Positions 31,127 through 43,090 of a DNA stretch of 64,000 nucleotides are shown in pieces. The position numbers and the translations under genes are program-made. The stretch spans positions 17,270,246 to 17,334,245 of the forward strand of contig NC_135555.1 in assembly GCF_964340395.1 (NCBI RefSeq), written 5' to 3'. A model generated the notes under the pieces. The model was not told where the DNA came from. It was given only the letters and a program-made list of their open reading frames with translations, and ran no database searches. Every line of letters starts with the position of its first letter. Position 1 is the stretch's first letter. Origin of the DNA: Glandiceps talaboti (taxonomy: Eukaryota > Hemichordata > Enteropneusta > Spengelidae).

Positions 31127-31872
31127 TTACGTTTTGAAAGCCCTACAAACAAAATTGGGAAAACATGCAACATTTTTGGTTCGTTTTTTAAAAAAAAAAT
31201 GCTTTTGTGTATAACAAACAACGCTAGATCAAAAACAGCACCATAACACACAAAACTAAAAGTCAAAATACTTCTCAACAAAAACTGATCATTTTCATTT
31301 TGAATCACAAATTATAGAGTTGAACGTCCAATGACGTGTTATTTGGTTCTAGTTTCGCCTACTTTTTCACTTATTGAGATTTTTTTTATTCTAGCGAGTT
31401 TCAAAACAACGTTAACCGAAATAAAAACAAAACAAAAGGGAAAAAAAACAAAACAAAAATAAAATAAAATAAGATAAAATAAATAGTTGGCCTACTCTTT
31501 AAACTAAAATTTCAGTTTTTGACGTCTAGTGTATTTAACGGTTAATATTTGATTTCAGATTTGTCCATGTTTTAAGCTTGCAGATCTTCAGAAATAGATT
31601 TACAAATTAAACTTGATGTATTGATGTTAATTATCATCGAATAAAACACACAAAATAAAATACGGCTCAAACATACATCTGTATGTTTACGATGCACAGT
31701 TGATGACGTATTAATTTGGTGAATAAGATAAACATGTGTGTACAAACGTCATCACATAATTAAAGCAACACGCTGTAATACAAACCGACCCTGTCATGTT
31801 TGTCAAATTCTCATCACGTGACCAACTTCAAGCTACACCTAAATCGGCCTTCGTTAAAATGTACGCAAAATA

Positions 31873-31944
31873 AGGGGACACCCGGGTTTGAACCGGGGAC
31901 CTCTCGATCTGCAGTCGAATGCTCTACCACTGAGCTATATCCCC
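31873..31944 (-). tRNA. tRNA-Cys (GCA)
   Basis: Intact 72 nt; TTATTTTG terminator on the minus strand; TGACGTCA at 32011-32018. Confidence 0.95.
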
Positions 31945-32771
31945 ATTCTGACTACATGACATGTTTAATTACATTATACTCATAGGCGTTACCCACGTAT
32001 GGTTTTTGTGTGACGTCATTACAACATGCCCTAACTCGCGGAATACTGTATTTGATCGCTTGATTTTCACCTCAAACTGGAATCGTTCACCAGAAGACTG
32101 TAAACTGTAAAGTTGTTCTAAACTTGTTTTATCCTTAGGTTATGTTACTTTTTCTGTCAATTATTTGTAATTTAAATGTTGAAATAGCACAGTCTCCAAT
32201 ATGAATGTTTCAGTTAAAATGCTTCGTTTTAATTTTAGTTCATTTTGATAGAACAAGTTTAAAACTTGCTTGTGTAACTTAACTGCATTTATTTTTTTGC
32301 AGTGCAAAACACCGGTCTTATGTACAAGTGAGAAAATAATAAAAAAATCATACAAAAATTTAGTTTACTGAGAGAACGAAATACGATTTTCTATTTCGTT
32401 CCATGCACCCAACAATTGTCGGGATTGCACAAAATCTCGTTTCAGCAATTTCAGTAATACTGACTGTTATCTTTAACGGTCACAGCAACACAAAGATGAG
32501 CTTTAAAAAAAATACTAACGAAACAAACATGTCACAGGTGGAAACTATTTCTCCGATGACTGGATTGGGAAGAGTAAATGAACTTATTTGAAACGAAAAA
32601 CGAAGTTCAAAATGTATAAATGTCCAGTTACCGTACGAGTCGTTATGAGTTGATGTGAAAATGAAAATATGAAAGATAGAAACTTATGTGTAACTATTAT
32701 CCAAATCAAGTAGTTTGCTCAGCGATTATAAAACTTAAATTTTATTTTTTTGTTCTCGAACAATATAAGAT

Positions 32772-32897
32772 GTCAGGATGGCCGAGCGGTCTAAGGCGCC
32801 AGACTCAAGGTACTACAGGACCTTGCACTTCTGAAGTGTTCGTTGAGGGTGTTCTGGTCTCCGAATGGAGGCGTGGGTTCGAATCCCACTTCTGACA
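32772..32897 (+). tRNA. tRNA-Leu (CAA) with intron
   Basis: Intact 126 nt, followed by TTCCTTTTG. Confidence 0.95.
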
Positions 32898-33285
32898 TTC
32901 CTTTTGTTTAAACTTCAAAAGCCCGGCCCTTCAATTCTTTTTGCTTACCGAGAGATTATGTTACGTCACAGACTTGCTTTGTCTATGGCTATGGTGATAT
33001 CTGTCTCTGGACAACTTTCTCAACAAAAACACCACACAGAAAATTTTGTTAGCACAAACCATGATTTCATATTTTCAAGATATTGCATCAGATAGCGGAT
33101 GGAAATACCATTCCGTAGACTGAACAGGATATTAACGACGTTTTGGCTAAAAAGTGCACATTGACTGAGTTCAAAATACATGTACATATAAATGCACTCC
33201 TGTGTAACTTTGCAACATAAATACCGAAGAACACACTGCCGTCACGTGACACGATATTATCGACTTTCAAAGAAACCCAAAAGTA

Positions 33286-33334
33286 AGGGGACACCCGGGT
33301 TCGAACTGGGGACCTCTCGGTCTGCAGTCGAATG
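33286..33334 (-). pseudogene. tRNA-Cys 3' half, broken at CATTCGACTG
   Basis: Keeps the anticodon arm (CATTCGACTGCAGACCGAG), T arm and acceptor 3' strand. The 5' half is replaced by unrelated sequence at the same position where the LINE-derived inserts join tRNA-Cys elsewhere. Its intact relative is 21728. Confidence 0.85.
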
Positions 33335-33864
33335 GTTTGCTAATTGTGGCATATGTCATCATTGTAACAGGAGTCAGTCACGTATTGGATATTGGTGACG
33401 TCATCATGTCTTAGTTTGACTTCTGCATTTGAAAAGTTAATCATGTCATACATTTAGACTGGTTTGACTTTTTAAAAATATACTATTTTCTCTCTTCAAT
33501 TATTTGTTAAATCAATTACTTGATGACGTCATAATATCTTCAATATGAATGGTTAAAAGATAAAGTTTTTGTTCGTGTTGTCTTTTAAGACAAATTGAAA
33601 AAAAACAGTGATGAAATCTGTCACATTTCTCTGTAAATACCAAAAGTTCTAATATTTTCAGTAATTTCACCGATAATCACTATTATATTACACAATCATA
33701 TCAATCAATCTGAAGTCGATCTTAGATTGGGAATTGTACAATGAGGAACAAAATTCCGAAAGTGTAAATCTCACAGTGAAAAATATTAGCACAAAATAAA
33801 TAGCTCATTGGTTGAACAAAAGACTTCCATTGCAACTTTCTTTTTGATAGCTTACCATCTTGAT

Positions 33865-33981
33865 GTCAGGATGGCCGAGCGGTCTAAGGCGCCAGACTCG
33901 AGGTACTACAGGACCTTGCACTTATGAAGTGCTAGTTGTAAGTTGAGGGTATTCTTGTCTCCAAAGTCCCCACTTCTGACA
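33865..33981 (+). pseudogene. tRNA-Leu remnant with CGA in the anticodon and T arm deleted
   Basis: 5' half and intron are well kept, but the loop reads CTCGAG instead of CTCAAG and the sequence jumps from GTCTCCAAAGTCC to CCACTTCTGACA, losing the B box. Confidence 0.88.
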
Positions 33982-34231
33982 TTATTGCATTAAAATGGAA
34001 ATCGAATAGTTTCTTTTCCTATTCCAAAAGCTACATTTTGAAAGTCACGTGATCGATTCGGCCCGCCATAGAAAGCGTTCAAAATTACAACTTTGATTAC
34101 ATCCAATTCAGCATTTTTGTAATTGCGTCATCATATTATGACGTCACTGTCACGCACAACACTTAACTTAAAACTGAAATATTCGTCACTGAAAGCGTAC
34201 AAAGAACTATTTAATCACTTTAATTATATAA

Positions 34232-34751
34232 GGGGATAATTAACTTATTATTGTCTTTTGCCCGTTTTGTTATACACAATAGAAGACTGGTTTATAAAAT
34301 GAGTGCACGTAAAATTAATATGATTTCCTTCTTTAAGTATAAATTAAAGCAGAAAGTTATTTTTGAATATAATAGAAGCAAGATAACAGATGATTTATTC
34401 CTTTTTGAAACTGTGTTTGCCCAAAATAATGTAATAATAACAATGCATGATATGGAATTCACGTTTAATTTGTAAATACTATACAAGTACATACCTGTTG
34501 TATTGAATTTCAATCAGTATCTTCATGTTTAGGCATATTGATCCTGATGCCTGAGTACTATGTAGTATACCATGTTAAACTGTAGTAACTAGTTTAGTTC
34601 ACAATTGTATTATCTGTAAAGAATATTGAAATGTATACCTTTTTTAACAGGGCAAGCCAGTGGGCCTGTCCTTTTAATAAAAGAAAAAAAAAAGAAAAAA
34701 AGCATTCGACTGCAGATCGAGAGGTCCCCGGTTCAAACCCGGGTGTCCCCT
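34232..34751 (+). mobile_element. tRNA-Cys split by a ~460-bp 5'-truncated LINE 3' end
   Basis: GGGGATA (34232-34238), preceded by a TATATA stretch, is the start of tRNA-Cys. It runs straight into LINE sequence at ATTAACTTATTATTG. The insert encodes the LINE ORF2 C-terminus (stop near 34475) and ends in AATAAAAG plus poly(A). GCATTCGACTGCAGATCGAG and the rest of tRNA-Cys follow to 34751. The D-arm bases in between are lost. It matches 49327-49790 on the other strand. Confidence 0.85.
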
Positions 34752-34845
34752 TATTTTGCGTACTTTTTAATGAAGGCCGATTCAGGTGACGCTTGAAATG
34801 TATACCTTTGGACGTTCAACTCTAACTCTAAGTTTAACTCTAACT

Positions 34846-34966
34846 CCATTCGAACCAAGGACCTCTCGATCTGCAGTCGAATGTTTGTTTTTTCTTTTAT
34901 TAAAAGATAATCCCAGTGGTTTGCCTTGTTAAAAGGGGAAATGCTCTACCACTGAGCTATATCCCC
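34846..34966 (-). pseudogene. tRNA-Cys interrupted by a ~60-bp A-tailed insert
   Basis: Same design as 30581-30700; the insert ends AATAAAAGAAAAAACAAA before CATTCGACTG (minus strand). TGACGTCA at 35035-35042. Confidence 0.85.
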
Positions 34967-35309
34967 AGTTCGTTTCTGCAAGCTATTTATCGCATACGTT
35001 ATCGTACCAACATGTGTCATTGGTCCGTCGTGGGTGACGTCACTGCGCCATGCCTGAAATGACTTGTATTTGACAAGTTAGTCACTGATTTAAGGTATAT
35101 ATTTTGTCTAATGCATTATTTATAAGTTTAGATGGTCAGTGCATGCGCAGTAATAATATCTTCAATATGAATGGTAAATACAAAGGAAAAAATTGAATGA
35201 TTTCAGCCAATCATTTTATGATTTTTCACCAAATGAAATGTAGAACAATTTTATTTTGTCGAATTGCATAATTGTTGATATGTCGGTGATCGACAAAGCG
35301 GTAACAGAT

Positions 35310-35346
35310 GTCAGGATGGCCGAGCGGTCTAAGGCCACTTCTGACA
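35310..35346 (+). pseudogene. 37-nt collapsed tRNA-Leu
   Basis: The acceptor and D-arm part (GTCAGGATGGCCGAGCGG, then TCTAAGGC) joins directly to CACTTCTGACA. Acceptor pairing is preserved; anticodon, variable and T arms are gone. Copies at 39501, 43731 and 47928. Confidence 0.9.
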
Positions 35347-36057
35347 TTACATTTTGAAAGCCTTACAAATAAAATTGGGAAAACATGCAACCGTTTAAAA
35401 AAAATGCTTTTGTATATAACAACGCTAGATCAAAGACAGCACCATAACACACAGAAGTCAAAATATTTCTCAACAAAGACTGATCATTTTCATTTTGAAA
35501 CACAAATTATAGAGTTGAACGTCCAATGATGTGTGTTATTTGATTCTAGCGTCGCCTACCGTTTCACTTATTGAGATTTTTTTTATTCTAGCGAGTTTCA
35601 AAACAACGTTAACCGAAATAAAAACAAAACAAAAAACAAAACAAAAATAAAATAAAATAAGATAAAATAAATAGTTGGCCTACTCTTTAAACTAAAATTT
35701 CAGTTTTTGACGTCTAGTGTATTTAACTGTTAATATTTGATTTCAGATTCGTCCATGTTTTAAGCTTGCAGATCTTCAGAAATAGATTTACAAATTAAAC
35801 TTGATGTATTTATGTTAATTATCATCAAATAAAACACACAAAATAAAATACGGCTCAAACATACATCTGTATGTTTACGATGCACAGTTGATGACGTATT
35901 AATTTGGTGAATAAGATAAACATGTGTGTACAAACGTCATCACATAATTAAAGCAACACGCTGTAATACAAACCGACCCTGTCACGTTTGTCAAATTCTC
36001 ATCACGTGACCAACTTCAAACTACACCTAAATCGGCCTTCATTATGTACGCAAAATA

Positions 36058-36129
36058 AGGGGACACCCGGGTTTGAACCGGGGACCTCTCGATCTGCAGT
36101 CGAATGCTCTACCACTGAGCTATATCCCC
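36058..36129 (-). tRNA. tRNA-Cys (GCA)
   Basis: Intact 72 nt; TGACGTCA at 36191-36198. Confidence 0.95.
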
Positions 36130-36950
36130 ATTCTGACTACATGTTTGATTACATTATACTCATAGGCGTTACCCACGTATGGTTTTTGTGTGACGTCATT
36201 ACAACATGCCCTAACTCGCGGAATACTGTATTTGATCGCTTGATTTTCACCTCAAACTGGAATCGTTCACCAGAAGACTGTAAACTGTAAAGTTGTTCTA
36301 AACTTGTTTTATCCTTAGGTTATGTTACTTTTTCTGTCAATTATTTGTAATTTAAATGTTGAAATAGCACAGTCTCCAATATGAATGTTTCAGTTAAAAT
36401 GCTTCGTTTTAATTTCAGTTCATTTTGATAGAACAAGTTTAAAACTTGCTTGTGTAACTTAACTGCATTTATTTTTTTGCAGTGCAAAACACCGGTCTTA
36501 TGTACAAGTGAGAAAATAATAAAAAAATCATACAAAAATTTAGTTTACTGAGAGAACGAAATACGATTTTCTATTTCGTTCCATGCACCCAACAATTGTC
36601 GGGATTGCACAAAATCTCGTTTCAGCAATTTCAGTAATACTGACTGTTATCTTTAACGGTCACAGCAACACAAAGATGAGCTTTAAAAAAATACTAACGA
36701 AACAAACATGTCACAGGTGGAAACTATTTCTCCGATGACTGGATTGGGAAGAGTAAATGAACTTATTTGAAACGAAAAACGAAGTTCAAAATGTATAAAT
36801 GTCCAGTTACCGTACGAGTCGTTATGAGTTGATGTGAAAATGAAAATATGAAAGATAGAAACTTATGTGTAACTATTATCCAAATCAAGTAGTTTGCTCA
36901 GCGATTATAAAACTTAAATTTTATTTTTTTGTTCTCGAACAATATAAGAT

Positions 36951-37076
36951 GTCAGGATGGCCGAGCGGTCTAAGGCGCCAGACTCAAGGTACTACAGGAC
37001 CTTGCACTTCTGAAGTGTTCGTTGAGGGTGTTCTGGTCTCCGAATGGAGGCGTGGGTTCGAATCCCACTTCTGACA
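36951..37076 (+). tRNA. tRNA-Leu (CAA) with intron
   Basis: Intact; unit B counterpart of 32772. Confidence 0.95.
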
Positions 37077-37464
37077 TTCCTTTTGTTTAAACTTCAAAAG
37101 CCCGGCCCTTCAATTCTTTTTGCTTACCGAGAGATTATGTTACGTCACAGACTTGCTTTGTCTATGGCTATGGTGATATCTGTCTCTGGACAACTTTCTC
37201 AACAAAAACACCACACAGAAAATTTTGTTAGCACAAACCATGATTTCATATTTTCAAGATATTGCATCAGATAGCGGATGGAAATACCATTCCGTAGACT
37301 GAACAGGATATTAACGACGTTTTGGCTAAAAAGTGCACATTGACTGAGTTCAAAATACATGTACATATAAATGCACTCCTGTGTAACTTTGCAACATAAA
37401 TACCGAAGAACACACTGCCGTCACGTGACACGATATTATCGACTTTCAAAGAAACCCAAAAGTA

Positions 37465-37513
37465 AGGGGACACCCGGGTTCGAACTGGGGACCTCTCGGT
37501 CTGCAGTCGAATG
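37465..37513 (-). pseudogene. tRNA-Cys 3' half, broken at CATTCGACTG
   Basis: Unit B counterpart of 33286-33334. Confidence 0.85.
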
Positions 37514-38054
37514 GTTTGCTAATTGTGGCATATGTCATCATTGTAACAGGAGTCAGTCACGTATTGGATATTGGTCGTTAATGGGTGACGTCATCATGTC
37601 TTAGTTTGACTTCTGCATTTGAAAAGTTAATCATGTCATACATTTAGACTGGTTTGACTTTTTAAAAATATACTATTTTCTCTCTTCAATTATTTGTTAA
37701 ATCAATTACTTGATGACGTCATAATATCTTCAATATGAATGGTTAAAAGATAAAGTTTTTGTTCGTGTTGTCTTTTAAGACAAATTGAAAAAAAACAGTG
37801 ATGAAATCTGTCACATTTCTCTGTAAATACCAAAAGTTCTAATATTTTCAGTAATTTCACCGATAATCACTATTATATTACACAATCATATCAATCAATC
37901 TGAAGTCGATCTTAGATTGGGAATTGTACAATGAGGAACAAAATTCCGAAAGTGTAAATCTCACAGTGAAAAATATTAGCACAAAATAAATAGCTCATTG
38001 GTTGAACAAAAGACTTCCATTGCAACTTTCTTTTTGATAGCTTACCATCTTGAT

Positions 38055-38171
38055 GTCAGGATGGCCGAGCGGTCTAAGGCGCCAGACTCGAGGTACTACA
38101 GGACCTTGCACTTATGAAGTGCTAGTTGTAAGTTGAGGGTATTCTTGTCTCCAAAGTCCCCACTTCTGACA
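38055..38171 (+). pseudogene. tRNA-Leu remnant (CGA, T arm deleted)
   Basis: Unit B counterpart of 33865-33981. Confidence 0.88.
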
Positions 38172-38421
38172 TTATTGCATTAAAATGGAAATCGAATAGT
38201 TTCTTTTCCTATTCCAAAAGCTACATTTTGAAAGTCACGTGATCGATTCGGCCCGCCATAGAAAGCGTTCAAAATTACAACTTTGATTACATCCAATTCA
38301 GCATTTTTGTAATTGCGTCATCATATTATGACGTCACTGTCACGCACAACACTTAACTTAAAACTGAAATATTCGTCACTGAAAGCGTACAAAGAACTAT
38401 TTAATCACTTTAATTATATAA

Positions 38422-38943
38422 GGGGATAATTAACTTATTATTGTCTTTTGCCCGTTTTGTTATACACAATAGAAGACTGGTTTATAAAATGAGTGCACGT
38501 AAAATTAATATGATTTCCTTCTTTAAGTATAAATTAAAGCAGAAAGTTATTTTTGAATATAATAGAAGCAAGATAACAGATGATTTATTCCTTTTTGAAA
38601 CTGTGTTTGCCCAAAATAATGTAATAATAACAATGCATGATATGGAATTCACGTTTAATTTGTAAATACTATACAAGTACATACCTGTTGTATTGAATTT
38701 CAATCAGTATCTTCATGTTTAGGCATATTGATCCTGATGCCTGAGTACTATGTAGTATACCATGTTAAACTGTAGTAACTAGTTTAGTTCACAATTGTAT
38801 TATCTGTAAAGAATATTGAAATGTATACCCTTTTTAACAGGGCAAGCCAGTGGGCCTGTCCTTTTAATAAAAGAAAAAAAAAAAAAAAAAAAAGCATTCG
38901 ACTGCAGATCGAGAGGTCCCCGGTTCAAACCCGGGTGTCCCCT
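38422..38943 (+). mobile_element. tRNA-Cys split by a 5'-truncated LINE 3' end
   Basis: Counterpart of 34232-34751; the poly(A) tract is a pure A run here, whereas copy 1 has an AAAG interruption. Confidence 0.85.
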
Positions 38944-39037
38944 TATTTTGCGTACTTTTTAATGAAGGCCGATTCAGGTGACGCTTGAAATGTATACCTT
39001 TGGACGTTCAACTCTAACTCTAACTTTAACTCTAACT

Positions 39038-39158
39038 CCATTCGAACCAAGGACCTCTCGATCTGCAGTCGAATGTTTGTTTTTTCTTTTATTAAAAGAT
39101 AATCCCAGTGGTTTGCCTTGTTAAAAGGGGAAATGCTCTACCACTGAGCTATATCCCC
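39038..39158 (-). pseudogene. tRNA-Cys interrupted by a ~60-bp A-tailed insert
   Basis: Counterpart of 34846-34966. Confidence 0.85.
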
Positions 39159-39500
39159 AGTTCGTTTCTGCAAGCTATTTATCGCATACGTTATCGTACC
39201 AACATGTGTCATTGGTCCGTCGTGGGTGACGTCACTGCGCCATGCCTGAAATGACTTGTATTTGACAAGTTAGTCACTGATTTAAGGTATATATTTTGTC
39301 TAATGCATTATTTATAAGTTTAGATGGTCAGTGCATGCGCAGTAATAATATCTTCAATATGAATGGTAAATACAAAGGAAAAATTGAATGATTTCAGCCA
39401 ATCATTTTATGATTTTTCACCAAATGAAATGTAGAACAATTTTATTTTGTCGAATTGCATAATTGTTGATATGTCGGTGATCGACAAAGCGGTAACAGAT

Positions 39501-39537
39501 GTCAGGATGGCCGAGCGGTCTAAGGCCACTTCTGACA
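39501..39537 (+). pseudogene. 37-nt collapsed tRNA-Leu
   Basis: Counterpart of 35310-35346. Confidence 0.9.
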
Positions 39538-40237
39538 TTACATTTTGAAAGCCTTACAAATAAAATTGGGAAAACATGCAACCGTTTAAAAAAAATGCTT
39601 TTGTATATAACAACGCTAGATCAAAGACAGCACCATAACACACAGAAGTCAAAATATTTCTCAACAAAGACTGATCATTTTCATTTTGAAACACAAATTA
39701 TAGAGTTGAACGTCCAATGATGTGTGTTATTTGATTCTAGCGTCGCCTACCGTTTCACTTATTGAGATTTTTTTTATTCTAGCGAGTTTCAAAACAACGT
39801 TAACCGAAATAAAAACAAAACAAAAATAAAATAAAATAAGATAAAATAAATAGTTGGCCTACTCTTTAAACTAAAATTTCAGTTTTTGACGTCTAGTGTA
39901 TTTAACTGTTAATATTTGATTTCAGATTCGTCCATGTTTTAAGCTTGCAGATCTTCAGAAATAGATTTACAAATTAAACTTGATGTATTTATGTTAATTA
40001 TCATCAAATAAAACACACAAAATAAAATACGGCTCAAACATACATCTGTATGTTTACGATGCACAGTTGATGACGTATTAATTTGGTGAATAAGATAAAC
40101 ATGTGTGTACAAACGTCATCACATAATTAAAGCAACACGCTGTAATACAAACCGACCCTGTCACGTTTGTCAAATTCTCATTCACGTGACCAACTTCAAA
40201 CTACACCTAAATCGGCCTTCATTATGTACGCAAAATA

Positions 40238-40309
40238 AGGGGACACCCGGGTTTGAACCGGGGACCTCTCGATCTGCAGTCGAATGCTCTACCACTGAGC
40301 TATATCCCC
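40238..40309 (-). tRNA. tRNA-Cys (GCA)
   Basis: Intact 72 nt; unit B copy 3 counterpart of 36058. Confidence 0.95.
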
Positions 40310-41130
40310 ATTCTGACTACATGTTTGATTACATTATACTCATAGGCGTTACCCACGTATGGTTTTTGTGTGACGTCATTACAACATGCCCTAACTCGCG
40401 GAATACTGTATTTGATCGCTTGATTTTCACCTCAAACTGGAATCGTTCACCAGAAGACTGTAAACTGTAAAGTTGTTCTAAACTTGTTTTATCCTTAGGT
40501 TATGTTACTTTTTCTGTCAATTATTTGTAATTTAAATGTTGAAATAGCACAGTCTCCAATATGAATGTTTCAGTTAAAATGCTTCGTTTTAATTTTAGTT
40601 CATTTTGATAGAACAAGTTTAAAACTTGCTTGTGTAACTTAACTGCATTTATTTTTTTGCAGTGCAAAACACCGGTCTTATGTACAAGTGAGAAAATAAT
40701 AAAAAATCATACAAAAATTTAGTTTACTGAGAGAACGAAATACGATTTTCTATTTCGTTCCATGCACCCAACAATTGTCGGGATTGCACAAAATCTCGTT
40801 TCAGCAATTTCAGTAATACTGACTGTTATCTTTAACGGTCACAGCAACACAAAGATGAGCTTTAAAAAAAATACTAACGAAACAAACATGTCACAGGTGG
40901 AAACTATTTCTCCGATGACTGGATTGGGAAGAGTAAATGAACTTATTTGAAACGAAAAACGAAGTTCAAAATGTATAAATGTCCAGTTACCGTACGAGTC
41001 GTTATGAGTTGATGTGAAAATGAAAATATGAAAGATAGAAACTTATGTGTAACTATTATCCAAATCAAGTAGTTTGCTCAGCGATTATAAAACTTAAATT
41101 TTATTTTTTTGTTCTCGAACAATATAAGAT

Positions 41131-41256
41131 GTCAGGATGGCCGAGCGGTCTAAGGCGCCAGACTCAAGGTACTACAGGACCTTGCACTTCTGAAGTGTTC
41201 GTTGAGGGTGTTCTGGTCTCCGAATGGAGGCGTGGGTTCGAATCCCACTTCTGACA
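41131..41256 (+). tRNA. tRNA-Leu (CAA) with intron
   Basis: Intact; counterpart of 36951. Confidence 0.95.
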
Positions 41257-41644
41257 TTCCTTTTGTTTAAACTTCAAAAGCCCGGCCCTTCAATTCTTTT
41301 TGCTTACCGAGAGATTATGTTACGTCACAGACTTGCTTTGTCTATGGCTATGGTGATATCTGTCTCTGGACAACTTTCTCAACAAAAACACCACACAGAA
41401 AATTTTGTTAGCACAAACCATGATTTCATATTTTCAAGATATTGCATCAGATAGCGGATGGAAATACCATTCCGTAGACTGAACAGGATATTAACGACGT
41501 TTTGGCTAAAAAGTGCACATTGACTGAGTTCAAAATACATGTACATATAAATGCACTCCTGTGTAACTTTGCAACATAAATACCGAAGAACACACTGCCG
41601 TCACGTGACACGATATTATCGACTTTCAAAGAAACCCAAAAGTA

Positions 41645-41693
41645 AGGGGACACCCGGGTTCGAACTGGGGACCTCTCGGTCTGCAGTCGAATG
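41645..41693 (-). pseudogene. tRNA-Cys 3' half, broken at CATTCGACTG
   Basis: Counterpart of 37465-37513. Confidence 0.85.
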
Positions 41694-42234
41694 GTTTGCT
41701 AATTGTGGCATATGTCATCATTGTAACAGGAGTCAGTCACGTATTGGATATTGGTCGTTAATGGGTGACGTCATCATGTCTTAGTTTGACTTCTGCATTT
41801 GAAAAGTTAATCATGTCATACATTTAGACTGGTTTGACTTTTTAAAAATATACTATTTTCTCTCTTCAATTATTTGTTAAATCAATTACTTGATGACGTC
41901 ATAATATCTTCAATATGAATGGTTAAAAGATAAAGTTTTTGTTCGTGTTGTCTTTTAAGACAAATTGAAAAAAAACAGTGATGAAATCTGTCACATTTCT
42001 CTGTAAATACCAAAAGTTCTAATATTTTCAGTAATTTCACCGATAATCACTATTATATTACACAATCATATCAATCAATCTGAAGTCGATCTTAGATTGG
42101 GAATTGTACAATGAGGAACAAAATTCCGAAAGTGTAAATCTCACAGTGAAAAATATTAGCACAAAATAAATAGCTCATTGGTTGAACAAAAGACTTCCAT
42201 TGCAACTTTCTTTTTGATAGCTTACCATCTTGAT

Positions 42235-42351
42235 GTCAGGATGGCCGAGCGGTCTAAGGCGCCAGACTCGAGGTACTACAGGACCTTGCACTTATGAAGT
42301 GCTAGTTGTAAGTTGAGGGTATTCTTGTCTCCAAAGTCCCCACTTCTGACA
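42235..42351 (+). pseudogene. tRNA-Leu remnant (CGA, T arm deleted)
   Basis: Counterpart of 38055-38171. Confidence 0.88.
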
Positions 42352-42601
42352 TTATTGCATTAAAATGGAAATCGAATAGTTTCTTTTCCTATTCCAAAAG
42401 CTACATTTTGAAAGTCACGTGATCGATTCGGCCCGCCATAGAAAGCGTTCAAAATTACAACTTTGATTACATCCAATTCAGCATTTTTGTAATTGCGTCA
42501 TCATATTATGACGTCACTGTCACGCACAACACTTAACTTAAAACTGAAATATTCGTCACTGAAAGCGTACAAAGAACTATTTAATCACTTTAATTATATA
42601 A

Positions 42602-43090
42602 GGGGATAATTAACTTATTATTGTCTTTTGCCCGTTTTGTTATACACAATAGAAGACTGGTTTATAAAATGAGTGCACGTAAAATTAATATGATTTCCTT
42701 CTTTAAGTATAAATTAAAGCAGAAAGTTATTTTTGAATATAATAGAAGCAAGATAACAGATGATTTATTCCTTTTTGAAACTGTGTTTGCCCAAAATAAT
42801 GTAATAATAACAATGCATGATATGGAATTCACGTTTAATTTGTAAATACTATACAAGTACATACCTGTTGTATTGAATTTCAATCAGTATCTTCATGTTT
42901 AGGCATATTGATCCTGATGCCTGAGTACTATGTAGTATACCATGTTAAACTGTAGTAACTAGTTTAGTTCACAATTGTATTATCTGTAAAGAATATTGAA
43001 ATGTATACCTTTTTTAACAGGGCAAGCCAGTGGGCCTGTCCTTTTAATAAAAGAAAAAAAAAAAAAAAAAAGCATTCGACTGCAGATCGA
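42602..43090 (+). mobile_element. tRNA-Cys split by LINE 3' end, cut off at the inversion joint
   Basis: As 38422-38943 up to the poly(A), but the tRNA-Cys 3' part stops after GCATTCGACTGCAGATCGA, and inverted array sequence starts at about 43091. Confidence 0.85.

Larger units (their letters stand above)
30550..34808. repeat. 4.2-kb array unit B, copy 1
   Basis: Head-to-tail with copies at about 34809-38999 and 39000-43090, in the orientation opposite to the A units. Copy 1 alone keeps a full tRNA-Leu at its left end. Confidence 0.88.
34809..38999. repeat. 4.2-kb array unit B, copy 2
   Basis: Direct repeat of copy 1. It differs mainly by a 12-bp insertion near 37575 and the collapsed tRNA-Leu at 35310. 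Confidence 0.88.
39000..43090. repeat. 4.2-kb array unit B, copy 3, ending at an inversion joint
   Basis: Follows copies 1 and 2 until 43090, where it stops inside tRNA-Cys right after the anticodon arm and the sequence continues in inverted orientation. Confidence 0.88.

Noticed and set aside
32403-33294. Recurring 60-76-codon frames at fixed spacing across 32-47 kb
   Set aside because: They recur only because the DNA unit recurs, some read straight through tRNA genes, and none has codon or motif support.
34251-34475. A 74-codon frame repeated in every B unit, tempting as a conserved small gene
   Set aside because: It is the C-terminal part of LINE ORF2 carried by the inserts; the same frame continues from the LINE at 49.55-49.84 kb.
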